A stretch of DNA of 64,000 nucleotides from Eubacteriaceae bacterium (GTDB lineage Bacteria > Bacillota > Clostridia > Eubacteriales > Eubacteriaceae), in assembly GCA_017405085.1 (NCBI GenBank), contig JAFRBB010000052.1:36902-100901 (forward strand), read 5' to 3'. The stretch's first letter is position 1. Every line of letters starts with the position of its first letter. A program made the translations under genes and the position numbers. This document shows, one piece after another, positions 1 to 11,300 of the stretch. Below the pieces are notes generated by a model. It was not told where the DNA came from and searched no databases. It saw only the letters and a program-made list of their open reading frames with translations.

Positions 1-3000
1 CGTCGGCGCCCTTAATCCCATATTCCACGCCGTTCACGGTCTTCAACTTCACGGTATCATAGCTGACGCTTTCGGTTTCCGGCGCGGCGGGAGCGGCTTT
101 CTTATTATCCACAATTTTGAAAGTCTTGGTGACAGAGCCTTTGAAATTGCCCTTCCCGACAATGGTGACCGACGCTTGTTCTTCATCAGTGCTAACGTCT
201 TTATTATTTTGATACGTCGCCTCATAATCCGTGCCTTCTTTGAGGTGATGGGTCACTTTAATATCACCCACTTGCTGCGTCACCGCGAAGGTCGGTTTGA
301 TTTCCTCTCCGGTATGCTGCATCGAGCCCGGACTGCTGACATTATCGTCGGTGAGCGTCAGCGGGGTAATCTTATAATCGATGGTGGCTGTCGCGTCTTG
401 ATAGTTTTTGCCTTTAACGCTGCCGGTGACGGTGTAATCGCCGGCGTCAACCGCTTCTTCAACCGATGACGCGCCCTGTTTCCAGGTATAGGTAATCTTG
501 TCATCGCCGTCGGTCGGGTTGACATTCATCTTCGGTTCGGCTTTCATGCCGTCATAGACTTTTTGCGTTTCGGCAAATTCAAACACGTGGCGTGTGCCGA
601 TGTTGACAATCAGCGGGAAGCAGTCTTCATAAGTCGTGGTGACTTCGTTGCCGCTGGCCGTCGTCCAAAGGATATTCACTTTGAAGAAATAGGCGCCGGA
701 GGCCAGACCCGTCGCGGGTTTGAGCGTCCACCAGTTCAGTTGATTGCCCTCGTTCTTCTGAAGCACAAAGTTTCTCGCGTTCGCGGCGGTGCTCACCGGG
801 AATTTATCCGCGCCGACCACTTCGGAGGACGCGCCGGTTTTCTGCGTAACTGCTCCGTCATTTATTTCCACATCAGCGACATTGAAGCGGCGCGCTTCGG
901 CGATTTGGACGTCGTTGATGGTGGCGTCGGCAATACCGATGTTCTTCAGCACAATCTGCTTGCCTTCCACATCCGCTTCGGTATAGCCGTAATTTAATTG
1001 TCTGGTAAAGCCTATATCTTTATCCACGATGGCAGGTTCCGCCCCTTTGCGGATAACGCATGCCACGGGATTCGAGGCCACATGACGGTAGGCTTCCGTT
1101 GTGGTGCCGCTTTGTTCCGGCGCGACGCGCACGTAGTAGGTGCCGGGGCCGAGATCGTGCGCCAAGCGCCATTCATAGTTGGTTTTCCGGCTGAAGAAGC
1201 CCGTGGTTTTGGTGTCGATGGGGAAATCCACCCATTGATCTTCTTTGATTTTTGATTCATCTGCCGCACTGATGTCGGTGGAGGTGTCCACTTTCTGATA
1301 TTGATAAAGCGCATTGGCTTCGCCGGGTTTGGTGGTGGTGGAAATGGTTCTGTTTTTGTTATCTTTTGTTCTGAAATCATTGCTGGTGATTTGGATGGAA
1401 CCGGTGTCAGTATCACCTTCGGCGGAGTCCATGGCCTCCACGGTGGGCGTGTATGGTTTGTAGATGCTCGCGCATTCGACTTCTGTCTCATTGTCCCCTT
1501 CAACGGCGACTGCCATGCTGCCATCGGCGGGCTGATAATGCACATATCCGCCGGTTTGAGTAGTATTGTCTTCATCCAGAAGTTCCAGTGTATATTCGTC
1601 GGCTTTCAGACCGACAATGAGGACGCGGTCATCCGACTTGGTTTGACCATAGTAGTTTTTGGTCACCAGGGCTTTGCCTTTCACAGTGAAGGTGGCTTCT
1701 TTTGTAGTATCATCGAACGTCAAGGCAGTCATTGCCGCTTTTTGTGCATCTGTTGCCTTCGCGTAAGCGGACTTAGTGGTTATTTTGACCCCTGAGTTCC
1801 TGGCGTTGTTGGCTTTAATTCTGTAATGCGCCACATAATTCTCCGCTTTCTTAGCGTCAGAGGAACCAAGCACATCATTGGCGATGACCAAAGAGCCGGT
1901 TTTGCTGGTGTTTTTAAATTGATGCTTGGCGGTATAAGTTTTCACGCCGGGATTTTCGATTTTGACACCCGATACCGATAAGCCGGTTTTGTAATCTTTC
2001 TTTTCGGCAAACTGAGAATTCGTGTCCCCTTCATTTTTCACATACAGTTTACTGGATGTACCGTAGCCTCTGTCCGCGGCGCTTTCCTGCGTGATGCTGT
2101 AGGTGCAGTTATTGGGCAGATTTTTGACGGTCAAATGCCCTAATTCCGAGGATCCATTCGGATTTTTCTCCATATCCACATCAGTCCCGGTTAAGGTCAC
2201 GCGGTATTCGCCCGGATTGCCGGTGGCGGTCCAAGTGGATCCGCTGTTCGGGATTACCACATAGGGTGTTCCATCGGTCTTCTCCTCGGTTCCGATGTCG
2301 TTGATCGCCGCACCGGTGTAGTCTTTCAGAGTGACGGTATAGTTGAATTTTCCGGATTGGAAATCAGGATCGTGCTCGTCTTCCGAGGTGATTAAGTTGG
2401 AGATATCGAGGTCCACATTGACGTTACGGGTGTTGGTGACGTTGAGAACCGTTGGGTTTTCACTGGAGAAACGACCGTAAACCGTGGGAATAACATCTTT
2501 ATGGATGCCGTCAAATTCCACAGACTTCTCAGTGCCATCGCTTGACCAATCAGTCAACCCAACTGTTGTTTGTTCGCCGACAAACTTCGTTTTTTTCGTG
2601 CCGTAGTCAAAAAGCTTATTCAAACCGGTAACGGCCATGGAAGCGGTTTCCCCGCATCCCAAAGCTTCAACTTTAAAGTTGACGCCGCCGAAAGCATTGC
2701 CGACAATCCCTCTGACAGTCTTGCTTTCGCCGTTTTGCAGTTGAATGATGCCGGTACCGTTAGACAAGGTAACATCGCCGAAAACACCGGAACGCGACGT
2801 ATCCACCACGCCGTTTTTATATACAGTGACACGATAGTAGTAATATTTCTTATCGCTGTTGGGCGAGTTCCCATCCACATTGTTTTTAATGGTTAACGAT
2901 CCCAAATACGTATTGGTGAAAGCGCCGAAGTTGGTCGTTTTGATGTCCATGTTGGACTGCCCGCCGGCGTTGCTGTATGAAACTTTTGTTGTTCCATCAT

Positions 3001-6000
3001 GTTTGTTACTGTCCGCGTTCCCATTTGGGTCATCGGTACTCACGGTATAATAGACATAGGGATGATCTTGCACCTCAAGTTCATGGGAGGTCGCATTTTC
3101 TCCCACCACGACAGTGGCCACGGCATGGTGGGTATCAAAGTAGAGGTCCGGTTTTTCTTTTTGATTGCGGATTTCCACAATTTTAAGCTTATAGGTACCG
3201 GCTTTTTTAAACTGAACGGCGCCCATGTCAAACTCAACACCGAAATTGGTATCGTTGGGACTGCTCATGGACTCTTCCACTCTTTCCGTCTTTTCATTCA
3301 CTGTTTTGTCAGTATATTTGGAAGTGACCCCTGATGCCTCGGTATAGCCTGTCGGCAGCACCACATTGCCGTTGTCATAAGCTGTTTTCGTAAAATCGTC
3401 GGTGGTGTCCGGCTCCAGCTTAAAGTGGAAATCGTAGGCCACGCCTTCCCGTGCGCCGTCGATTTTTTTGTAACCGTAAATCCCTTGTGATTCGTCATTG
3501 CCTTTGGTTTTCGGTCCAAAGACCAAAATTTTTGTCAGGGTGTTGACAAAATCCGCCGTTACGCTTAAGTTCCCGATTGTATTGGCATAAGCAAAAGGCG
3601 TTACCGGAACCACGCCCGTGCTTTTGGTTATATCAAGAGCAAAAGCGTATTTACCATCATTTTCTATTGTCTCTTCAAAGGCATTTTTTTCAGTGACGGT
3701 ATAGGACAATCCGGCAGGTAGATTTTTTATTTTAATACTGTAAGCTTCAAGCTTACTGGTACTTGGATTCAGATAGACCGTGGCTTTCCCTTCGTCAAAA
3801 GTGATCTGACTTTCAACATCTTCATTCTCCTCTACCTGGGTTCCGTCTTCCTTCACTTGTACCGGTGTTCCGTAATTAAGTTTTCCGGTTTGACTATCTA
3901 TCGTGACAGGTGTTTTATAATACTCAACATCCACCGGTCCGTTAATCGATTGATCAGACAGGGTAATATCATATCGCTGTTTGTACGGATTTTCGCCGTC
4001 TTCGGTCTTCTTTTGGGTGTATTTTGCATCTGTTGGCTCCCCGCAGATTTGAGACCAAGTTTTACTTGCCTTTTTTTGCAGCAAATCACGGATGACAAGA
4101 TCACCCTTTGAATCGGCGCCTTCATCCGTTGACACTTTATACAATTTCGGCGACTCAACGCCCAAACTGAGATCCCCCGCGGACGCGGTGACCTCCCCGT
4201 TGCCGACACTCTGCCAGGATGTTTCACCCAGCCAACCTTTTTGCGTGTCGCCTGTCTTTCCACCAGTTGTTTCTGTTCCATCCGCGTTGAGATGATCAAT
4301 CGCGGCGGTTAATTTTGTACCGTCCGCAACCACTGTTGCGGGATTACTTGTTGTTTTTGCTTCAACATAGTTCCCGCTTTCATCCACAACTGGGATTTCA
4401 AATGATTTATCTTCCCCATTTACTTTCTCGGTTATTGTTTGGAGTTTATAACGGTTGCGGTATTTCAGTTTAACGGGATAACTGACATTAATGGTATCTT
4501 CACCGTCATAGCCGATGACTTCAACGGTCAGTTGCTGGTCCTTGATACGAATATTAATCGGTGAGGCTTCAACCGTTGTCCCGCTTACACTGGACTCAGC
4601 TTGGGCATTCACTGTGTACGTATTGACTTTATGCCTGTAAAACCACTTTGTACTGGTTCCGGAGCCTGTTTTATATACTTTGGGTTGAAATGTTGTCCCA
4701 TCATATATTTCCTTATCCGAGGAAATGGTGAATTTGGACGGATCCAAAGTTGTCCCGCTGTATGTATCATATTCAAAATTATCCGAAAGCGTATCGGTGA
4801 TGCTTAAATCATCAAGGGTCGCGATACCTTGTTCTTTCATTGTATCCGCATAAGCATTCCCATTTGACCCAGTATATGACGTTTTTGTCGGATAAGACGC
4901 AGGATCTGTCAACCCGACATACTGTTTATATGCGGCACCGGAAGAAGCATTTATAGTTGTGTTGTTATGTGTCGTAAAACAAACATATTTCCCTCTTAAT
5001 TGATAATCTTTTAAAATGCCCCAAATATCATGAGTTGCGTCATTATAACTGGCATCAAAACCCTCTGTTACTCCTGTTGTGTCAAAAGAGGTGAAAATCG
5101 CGTCCGGCGCGTTAGCAGTCGGATAATCTTCCGTATGAGGATTAAAATTCCCATGAAGATAATAATACAGGGCTTTATAGATGCCGCCGGCCCAATGACG
5201 GCTCCCCCAACGCAAACGAATCAACGGATAATATTTAACGGTAACCCCATTTTCGTCTTTCTTCTCCTGACCGGTTTTTCCATCGTAATAAGTCACTGAA
5301 TTATACGCGTCAGTTGAGCTCCCGATTAAAGGGGTTACATGAAATTCCGAATAACCGGTTGAACTGTTTGGATCGGGAATATTGATAACCTTTCCATCAG
5401 TGTAACGATTGCGTTCAGTGCCGTTCACAGTTTCTTTAATGGGGCTCAAACTTCCGGGCTTCGCTCCTTTATCAATGGCATATGAATAATTCGTACCATC
5501 ATCTTTTTCTTTGTCTTGCACTGTATTACTTAACTTGAACGATTCCGCGCCCAAATACCCTTTTTGATAATATTCTCTCGGCGCGCCGACATCATACATA
5601 ATATCGACACCAATCCCATTACCATTGTCTGTATCATCAACGGTCTTTCGCTTCTGATCGATACTCCCCATACCTTTTCCGCCATAGTTGTACGAACTGT
5701 TGGAATCACTGGCAGTAGTCAATTGAGCTCCGGCAGAATTACCACTTGGATTAGTAACGCACACTACATCAACAATATCATAATTTTTCTTCAAATAAAG
5801 TAAATTCTCAGCGATTTTAGTGGAGTTTAATTCATGCGCGGTACACGGCGTCAGGACATAAACCGCCCTTGATTTTTTCCCGGAGGTTTCTTCACTGTCA
5901 TTACCGGAGTTTCCCGTGTCATCATCCGAAATAAGCTGCTGTCCGGCGTCAGCGCTGCCGCTGTCGCTTGAGGAGGATTCATCCTGTTTTTTCAGTTTGG

Positions 6001-6400
6001 CGCTGATATTAATCTGCGCCTCCGGAATTGTAACGCTATTTTGTTGATAGTCATTAGCAGTTTCGTTCACATTGTTTGTGGTCCACTGCGCTGTCTTATA
6101 AATATACTGATCAGCGGTGCTCCCTTGTTTTACCTGAAAGTTCTTTTGGGAATTATCGGCTCTGTTCGCCGCGACCGCGTAGTTTTTCGTCAAATAATAT
6201 CCGCCCGGTATGGTTGTCGAATTAAAAATCGGGCTGGCCGTCGTATCGGTACGATCCTGAATGTCGCCGGTCGACGCTGCGAGCACCGCCGTCACGGTGC
6301 TCACCATCGCCAAAAGCACAACCAAAACAAACGAAATAAATATTCGTTTCCTCCGTTGACTATTATCGTTTAATCTGTTGCTTTTATCCGTTGTTCTCAT
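1..6400 (-). CDS. Giant secreted repeat surface protein 1 (partial, C-terminus beyond the left edge)
   Basis: About 2,130 codons are visible from the ATG at 6400, which follows a GAAAGGAGCC ribosome site; the frame is open to the window edge. The first 41 residues are an export signal: basic RRKR, a hydrophobic run (ISFVLVVLLAM) and an AxA-type end. A Ser/Asp linker and a head region follow; the head shares motifs with giant 2 (CTAH, HWAGG versus HHGAG, DIW..LK.YQ.RG.Y.C.T). Next come prealbumin or pilin-like beta domains with the GTYKLKI-type strand, an ASH-like domain, a pair of MBG/YDG-like Ig domains and the start of an FnIII-like domain (VKLKTVNGVEYGI) at the edge. The order matches giant 2, so the two genes are tandem paralogues. 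The likely role is a cell-surface adhesin or structural fibre; this is inference from domain type. The total length and anchor are not visible. Confidence 0.9.
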   Translation of the reverse strand, partial: MRTTDKSNRLNDNSQRRKRIFISFVLVVLLAMVSTVTAVLAASTGDIQDRTDTTASPIFNSTTIPGGYYLTKNYAVAANRADNSQKNFQVKQGSTADQYIYKTAQWTTNNVNETANDYQQNSVTIPEAQINISAKLKKQDESSSSDSGSADAGQQLISDDDTGNSGNDSEETSGKKSRAVYVLTPCTAHELNSTKIAENLLYLKKNYDIVDVVCVTNPSGNSAGAQLTTASDSNSSYNYGGKGMGSIDQKRKTVDDTDNGNGIGVDIMYDVGAPREYYQKGYLGAESFKLSNTVQDKEKDDGTNYSYAIDKGAKPGSLSPIKETVNGTERNRYTDGKVINIPDPNSSTGYSEFHVTPLIGSSTDAYNSVTYYDGKTGQEKKDENGVTVKYYPLIRLRWGSRHWAGGIYKALYYYLHGNFNPHTEDYPTANAPDAIFTSFDTTGVTEGFDASYNDATHDIWGILKDYQLRGKYVCFTTHNNTTINASSGAAYKQYVGLTDPASYPTKTSYTGSNGNAYADTMKEQGIATLDDLSITDTLSDNFEYDTYSGTTLDPSKFTISSDKEIYDGTTFQPKVYKTGSGTSTKWFYRHKVNTYTVNAQAESSVSGTTVEASPINIRIKDQQLTVEVIGYDGEDTINVSYPVKLKYRNRYKLQTITEKVNGEDKSFEIPVVDESGNYVEAKTTSNPATVVADGTKLTAAIDHLNADGTETTGGKTGDTQKGWLGETSWQSVGNGEVTASAGDLSLGVESPKLYKVSTDEGADSKGDLVIRDLLQKKASKTWSQICGEPTDAKYTQKKTEDGENPYKQRYDITLSDQSINGPVDVEYYKTPVTIDSQTGKLNYGTPVQVKEDGTQVEENEDVESQITFDEGKATVYLNPSTSKLEAYSIKIKNLPAGLSYTVTEKNAFEETIENDGKYAFALDITKSTGVVPVTPFAYANTIGNLSVTADFVNTLTKILVFGPKTKGNDESQGIYGYKKIDGAREGVAYDFHFKLEPDTTDDFTKTAYDNGNVVLPTGYTEASGVTSKYTDKTVNEKTERVEESMSSPNDTNFGVEFDMGAVQFKKAGTYKLKIVEIRNQKEKPDLYFDTHHAVATVVVGENATSHELEVQDHPYVYYTVSTDDPNGNADSNKHDGTTKVSYSNAGGQSNMDIKTTNFGAFTNTYLGSLTIKNNVDGNSPNSDKKYYYYRVTVYKNGVVDTSRSGVFGDVTLSNGTGIIQLQNGESKTVRGIVGNAFGGVNFKVEALGCGETASMAVTGLNKLFDYGTKKTKFVGEQTTVGLTDWSSDGTEKSVEFDGIHKDVIPTVYGRFSSENPTVLNVTNTRNVNVDLDISNLITSEDEHDPDFQSGKFNYTVTLKDYTGAAINDIGTEEKTDGTPYVVIPNSGSTWTATGNPGEYRVTLTGTDVDMEKNPNGSSELGHLTVKNLPNNCTYSITQESAADRGYGTSSKLYVKNEGDTNSQFAEKKDYKTGLSVSGVKIENPGVKTYTAKHQFKNTSKTGSLVIANDVLGSSDAKKAENYVAHYRIKANNARNSGVKITTKSAYAKATDAQKAAMTALTFDDTTKEATFTVKGKALVTKNYYGQTKSDDRVLIVGLKADEYTLELLDEDNTTQTGGYVHYQPADGSMAVAVEGDNETEVECASIYKPYTPTVEAMDSAEGDTDTGSIQITSNDFRTKDNKNRTISTTTKPGEANALYQYQKVDTSTDISAADESKIKEDQWVDFPIDTKTTGFFSRKTNYEWRLAHDLGPGTYYVRVAPEQSGTTTEAYRHVASNPVACVIRKGAEPAIVDKDIGFTRQLNYGYTEADVEGKQIVLKNIGIADATINDVQIAEARRFNVADVEINDGAVTQKTGASSEVVGADKFPVSTAANARNFVLQKNEGNQLNWWTLKPATGLASGAYFFKVNILWTTASGNEVTTTYEDCFPLIVNIGTRHVFEFAETQKVYDGMKAEPKMNVNPTDGDDKITYTWKQGASSVEEAVDAGDYTVTGSVKGKNYQDATATIDYKITPLTLTDDNVSSPGSMQHTGEEIKPTFAVTQQVGDIKVTHHLKEGTDYEATYQNNKDVSTDEEQASVTIVGKGNFKGSVTKTFKIVDNKKAAPAAPETESVSYDTVKLKTVNGVEYGIKGAD

Positions 6401-7071
6401 GGTTGGCTCCTTTCAAATACGTTTCCTTATCTTTCAAACGATTGATAAAATTTTCATGTTTCCCTAAAATTGCCGAAGGGTAAACCCCATGTACATTTTC
6501 CGCTTTTCCCTTTTGGTTTCCTGGTATATCATCATGGCCGCTTTGAGGCCTTATTCGGTGTAAAATCCGCCTTCGTTCACGTTGAAGCAGCAGTTTTGAA
6601 AATTCCCAAAATGCGTGCCGCGACCGGAACTGTCGACTCCAATCCGCCCGCTGATCCGAGATATCTAAAAAAATGGATAAATCGCCGATTTCCGACATCT
6701 TGGCCCCCGCGGGGCAGTTGACATCCCGCCTAAAGAAAACCGCCCGGAGAACGCAAAATAGCGCCATGGCGCGCTGCCGCGCGGCCGTGATGTCGATGAT
6801 GGATTTGTGAAGATAAGTGTCCATAAGCGCCTCGCTGTTCTTGGGTGAATGCTCCGGTGGGACGTGCCGCCGACTGCCCGATACGCTCCGCCCGAGATCG
6901 GGTCCCGCCGCTCCCCGGGCCGCGCCGTTCAAGCCGGCCTGAAAAAATTGATATATTAATTGAAAACATTCAACGATACCGCCGGGGGTATACCCCAAAA
7001 AACGCGGTCAACACCGACTCCGGAAACATCGGTTTCCCTTGAATCGGGCATACTACTCCATTGAATCTGAT
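6401..7071 (-). promoter_or_regulatory. Long 5' leader of giant 1
   Basis: The predicted transcript start near 7072 leaves a leader of about 670 nt. Its last 430 nt align with the leader of giant 2 (48208-48634), including a nearly identical 60 nt block ending at the ribosome site. That block holds a short hairpin, CGTTT paired with AAACG, just upstream of the Shine-Dalgarno in both copies. A GTCGGTGTTGACCGCG stem followed by six Ts lies near 7000-7020 and is a weak terminator candidate. An open frame of 146 codons (ATG at 6824, GAGG upstream, stop at 6384 inside the giant gene) runs through it. In the best aligned block the differences from the other copy all change the residue, so coding is doubtful. 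Confidence 0.5.
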
Positions 7072-7078
7072 TATCGAA

Positions 7079-7107
7079 ATTTTACTAAAATTTTACGTTC
7101 TTGTAAA
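7079..7107 (-). promoter_or_regulatory. Candidate promoter of giant 1
   Basis: On the minus strand TTTACA (7107-7102) and TAAAAT (7084-7079) are separated by 17 nt, a good sigma-A arrangement. The candidate promoter of giant 2 sits at almost the same distance from its ATG with the same -10 sequence, which supports the call. Confidence 0.45.
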
Positions 7108-7221
7108 GGGTTTTTGCCCGTCAAATGAGCGCCAAAAAACCTGAAAGACTGAAAAATGCCTTAAATTTAGCCGAATTGAAAATTAAACAACATTCAATTG
7201 AAAACGCATACCATTTACTAA

Positions 7222-7250
7222 AATTAAGACTAATTAAGATAAAATTAAGA
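7222..7250. repeat. Three phased AATTAAGA direct repeats
   Basis: AATTAAGA occurs at 7222-7229, 7232-7239 and 7243-7250, a period of 10-11 bp, so the copies face the same side of the helix. They lie about 115-145 bp upstream of the candidate -35. Such spacing is typical of response-regulator or other activator sites, but the regulator is unknown. Confidence 0.4.
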
Positions 7251-7430
7251 ATACTTTAATTAAAAAAAGCGCGGTTTGACGCCCTTTTTCATCTCAAATA
7301 AAGCAAACCACGCGAAAAAAAAATAACGCCCTCTCACAAAAAAAGAGCGCTCCCCTATCATCAAAACCAAAAAACGCAAGGGACTGCGCTTCCGATTTTC
7401 TCAAAAATCGGTGCTGCTCCCGTCCCGCTG

Positions 7431-7486
7431 AAAATAAAAAAAGCCCCGTCAACCAACCGCGAAATCTTCCGCGATCCTGCCGGGGC
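7431..7486 (-). terminator. Intrinsic terminator between the giant genes
   Basis: On the minus strand GCCCCG (7448-7443) pairs with CGGGGC (7486-7481) around a GC-rich inner part, followed by a run of seven Ts and then ATTTT. It lies about 860 nt beyond the stop of giant 2 and before the promoter of giant 1, so it separates the two transcription units. Confidence 0.6.
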
Positions 7487-7596
7487 AAAATCAAATCCTG
7501 TGTTCATGTTAACGCACGAGGGCCAAATCAAAAACCTTACCCGTGAAAACCGCGGGAGAACAAAAATAATTTTCCGCGTTTCGGCAAAACACCATC

Positions 7597-7623
7597 AAAA
7601 AAACCGCCTCACAACGCGGTTTT
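7597..7623 (-). terminator. Intrinsic terminator downstream of giant 2
   Basis: AAAACCGC (7600-7607) and GCGGTTTT (7616-7623) form an 8-bp stem with an 8-nt loop. On the minus strand it is followed by seven Ts. It is the closest convincing terminator after the giant 2 stop, some 720 nt downstream. Confidence 0.55.
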
Positions 7624-8343
7624 AACAGCGCGCGCCAAAAGTAAAGCCGCGTATTCAGGCCGGACGCTCGCATTATTTGTTCGCATGCCAAAAGCACCTC
7701 GCGCCGCCCGGTTTTTTTGACGGCAAAGGTGTGGGTTTTCCCGCTTATCCAAAAAATGGCGCGGAGATTGCGCGAAGCGTGTCTGTGCATCGCTTCGGCG
7801 CTGATTTGGCTACTAACGTTAACCTATAAAATATTCTTATAAAATTTCTCCTGACATCCGCGGCATCCCGTTTGGCGAGTTTATTGTTAACTGACTATTC
7901 ATTCAATGTTTTGATAAACTCGGTAAATCTTATTTTTAACGAGACTCCTCTTGTTCGCCAAAAAAACATCGGGAAAGCCCGGCGCGCCGCGCCAAAAAAG
8001 CAGAGAGAACAGCGCGCCAACAGAAGGTTGTTTATGCTTATTAATAGGGTAAACCATTCGCCCGTTTTAAGCGCTTTTTCATTCTTCGGACGCATTCACC
8101 TTCGCTTTCGCCCGTCTTTTGATTTTCACGGATTTTCACCCAAACCGGCCTTATCGGGGGTGCCTGCCGAAGCGCGGGAGACGCCGGCGCTCAGGCAGAC
8201 CTCGCCCCGATCGGCGCGTTGGTGGTTTGGAGAAAATGATAGAGATTTGTACAATCGGGACACCCGGAAAATCGGGCGCCCGATTAATTTATGCTAGGAC
8301 AATAAATACTGTTTGCCGTGGGTGTGTTTTAGCGCGTTTAAGC
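7624..8343. other. Long non-coding stretch downstream of giant 2
   Basis: No convincing gene was found. Short open frames on both strands lack ribosome sites or recognisable products. A perfect 14-bp palindrome, ATCGGGCGCCCGAT, lies at 8271-8284. The stretch would be the 3' untranslated region of giant 2 if transcription runs on to the terminators at 7.4-7.6 kb. Confidence 0.5.
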
Positions 8344-11300
8344 TTATTTATGCGCCACAATCAGTTGGAAGGCTTCCAGGCGTTTTCCGCTGTTTCTGAT
8401 GCCGCTGAAGGAGCCATTATTGACATATCCCTGCCAGCCAAATCTGCCTTCAATGCAGCTGCGGTATTTCACGGTGTAATCGGAATATTGACCGCCTTCT
8501 AAGAGACTGATTTCCAGCGCTTCCAGGCGTTTGCCCTTGCCCGTCGAGCCGATTTGATAGACCGTGTAGCCTTCGGGGACATTGAGGCCCTGAGTGGCAT
8601 CGCCGCTGACCGCGGTGATTGCCGTATCCCCCATATTCTGGACATGGCCGTAGCCTTCGATGGTGAATTCTTTCGGCACGGCAATCTGGATTGCTTCGAT
8701 CTGGTCGCCGCTGTTCGGGGTGCCGCTGAAGTCGTCTTTGGCCGTGGCATCGGTGAGTTCACCCCAGCCGACATTGCTGATGTGGGTGCGGTAGTAGAGT
8801 TTCGGCATGGCTGCCTGGACTTGCGCTTCTTGCGCTTGTTCTTCTTCGGCGATCTCGCCTGGGGTGCGCGACGTTGCCGCGCTCCCCATTAAGCTGAGTT
8901 CGCTTTCATCTTTTTCCGCCGAGGTTACGATGAGCTGCAGGCCTTCCATTCGGACGCCGCCGCCGCGGGTTCCGGCGAAGGAATCGTTGCGGACCAGACC
9001 CTGCCATCCATAATTAGCCACGTGACTGCGGTATTGGACGTTGAAGGTGGGCTCGGTACCGTCGCTTCTCACAATGTGCAGGCTCACCGCTTCCATCCGG
9101 AGTCCTTGTCCCGTTGTACCGATCATGTAGACCGTGTAGCCTTCCGGTACGGTAAAGCCGCGGATTTCGTCTGCCGTCGCTTTTCTGATCTCGACATCGC
9201 CGATATTTTGGACATGGCCGAAGCCTTCAAGGCTGTAGCCTTCGGGAATCGCGATCTGGAGGGCTTCCATTCTGAGCGCCTGTCCCGTCGTGCCGACGAA
9301 GGTGTTGGTGTCGGCTCTGACACCGGCCATCCAACCGATGTTCTGCACGTGAGCTCTATAGTACACGCCTTTTTCAATGAATGCTTTATCCTTGGATTCC
9401 GCGTCGGATTTGGCCTTGATGGTCAAGGTGACGGGCTTGCTGGCGAAAGCTTTGTCGGTGGCCGCAACGCGGACCATCACGTCGCCTTCACCCAGGCCTT
9501 CAATACTGTCGCCCATGACTTTCTGCCAGGTCTTGCCGCCGTCGGTAGAATATTCCATGGTGTTATTGACACCGAGAATTCTGCCGTCGGTCAGTCCCGC
9601 TTCGGAGACGCCTTCGGCGGTGAGTTTGGTCGGCGCGCCGCCTCTGGCCGGCACGTCGTATTTGGTTTCGCCGCCGGTGTTGTTTCTCACGATGATGGTC
9701 ATCGGGGTGTCTTCATCCCAACCGAGATCGGTCAGTTTCATGTCGCTTTCCGGCGCTTTATTCCAGGTCTTGCCGCCGTCGGTGGTATAACGTTCGCCGG
9801 CTTTGATCGGAATGGTTTCTTCGATGAAGTTGACCTTGCCGTCTTTGACGGTGGGCTCTTCGGGTTTGGGAGCCAAAATATTTCTCACCGCGTCAAGCGC
9901 TGCCTGGGCCTCTTTCATTGCCTGTTCCGCTTTTTGTTTTTCTTCAGCGGCTTTGAGGGCAAGCTCTTCGGCTTTCACCGCGTATTCAGCGGCTTTTTCT
10001 TCATCCTTGGCTTCCTTGGCAGCCTCTGCCTGTTCACGCCAAGACTTCGCTTCTGCCGCAGCCTGCTCGGCGGCTTTGGCGGCTTCTTCCGCGCGTTTTG
10101 CGGCTTCTTCCGCTTCTTTCGCCTTGGCTTTTGCTTCTTCAAGCTTTTCTTCATCCACATCGGTGGCGTTATTGATCAAGTCTTCCGCTGCTTTCGCCGC
10201 GTTGTCAGCGTTTTGCGCTGCGGTTTGGGCTTTTTCTTTTTCTTCTTCGGCAATTTCAGCGGCTTTTTCAGCAGCATTATCCGCTTCTTCAATCGCTTTC
10301 TGGATACGATCCTGTTCGGTTTTCCAGGCGTTCCATTCATCGACTGTTTGAATAATAAACGCTTTAGAAGCGACGCCTTCATAATTGCCTTTCAAAGTGA
10401 CAACCGCGTAGGCTTGATCCGTCGGTTCCACATTGTTTTGATAAGCGATGTCATAATCCGTACCCGCTGACAGCACTCGGCCGTCGACCGTAACCGTTGG
10501 TGCAGGATTCGGAATGACCGGTGCGCCGCCGGCGTAAGTCTGATTCGGGATATCGGAAATGATGATTTCCGTCGGTTTCGCGTACGTCACCGTATGCGTC
10601 AAGCTTTGCGCTTGGACATTTCCATCAGTGGGAACCGCTGTCAAAACAGGTGTGACTTTCTTAGTTACCGGGGTCGACGGTTGTGTCGGTTCGGTCTGTG
10701 CCGGTTCGGTGGACGTATCATCCATGGTTTGGATTACGTCGTTGACGGTTTGTTGCGGCGTCGGTTGAGCCTGAGCCGTTTGACCGTCTTGAGCGGTTTG
10801 AACCGTCGTTTGCGGCGTATCTGCCTGAGTCGTAACGTTTTGTGAATTGACAGCGTTCTGACCGTTATCGTTCTGAGTCGTCGCGCCGGTCAAATCACTG
10901 AGAAGACCGTCGGTTGTCACGGTTGTGGTTTCCGTTGTTGACTGCGTGGTCGTCGGCGCGTTTTGAGCTGCCGTGTCAGACAGACCGCTGACATTACCGC
11001 CGGACTGCGCCGTATCAGCATTACCGCTGACCGACGCGGGAACCTCAATTTCCGTCGGGGAGAGAATGGTGCCCGCAGCGTTGTAACAATAAGTCGCGGA
11101 GATAGATCCGCCATGGGTCCCAACGTCACCATTCGTAGGTTTAAGTGCGACCGCAACGGATTCGCCGGCTTTCAAACTTGTCGGCCAGGCTGCTCCGTCT
11201 GCGAGGGCAAAATTGGCATTTCCTAATGTAACCGAAATGTCCGTCGCTTCGGTATTCCCGCCGTTGTAAATGACGGCATTGGCCGTCGGCAGCGGACTGC

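Noticed and set aside
7509..7790. A 93-codon minus-strand frame before a terminator
   Set aside because: No ribosome site before its ATG, its sequence includes a terminator hairpin, and no family resemblance.
8271..8284. Perfect palindrome ATCGGGCGCCCGAT
   Set aside because: No loop and only a short T-run, so not a convincing terminator; too short and isolated to call an operator.
7872..8297. A 141-codon plus-strand frame in the region between the giants
   Set aside because: No ribosome site, arginine- and proline-rich composition as expected of non-coding GC-rich DNA, no recognisable product.
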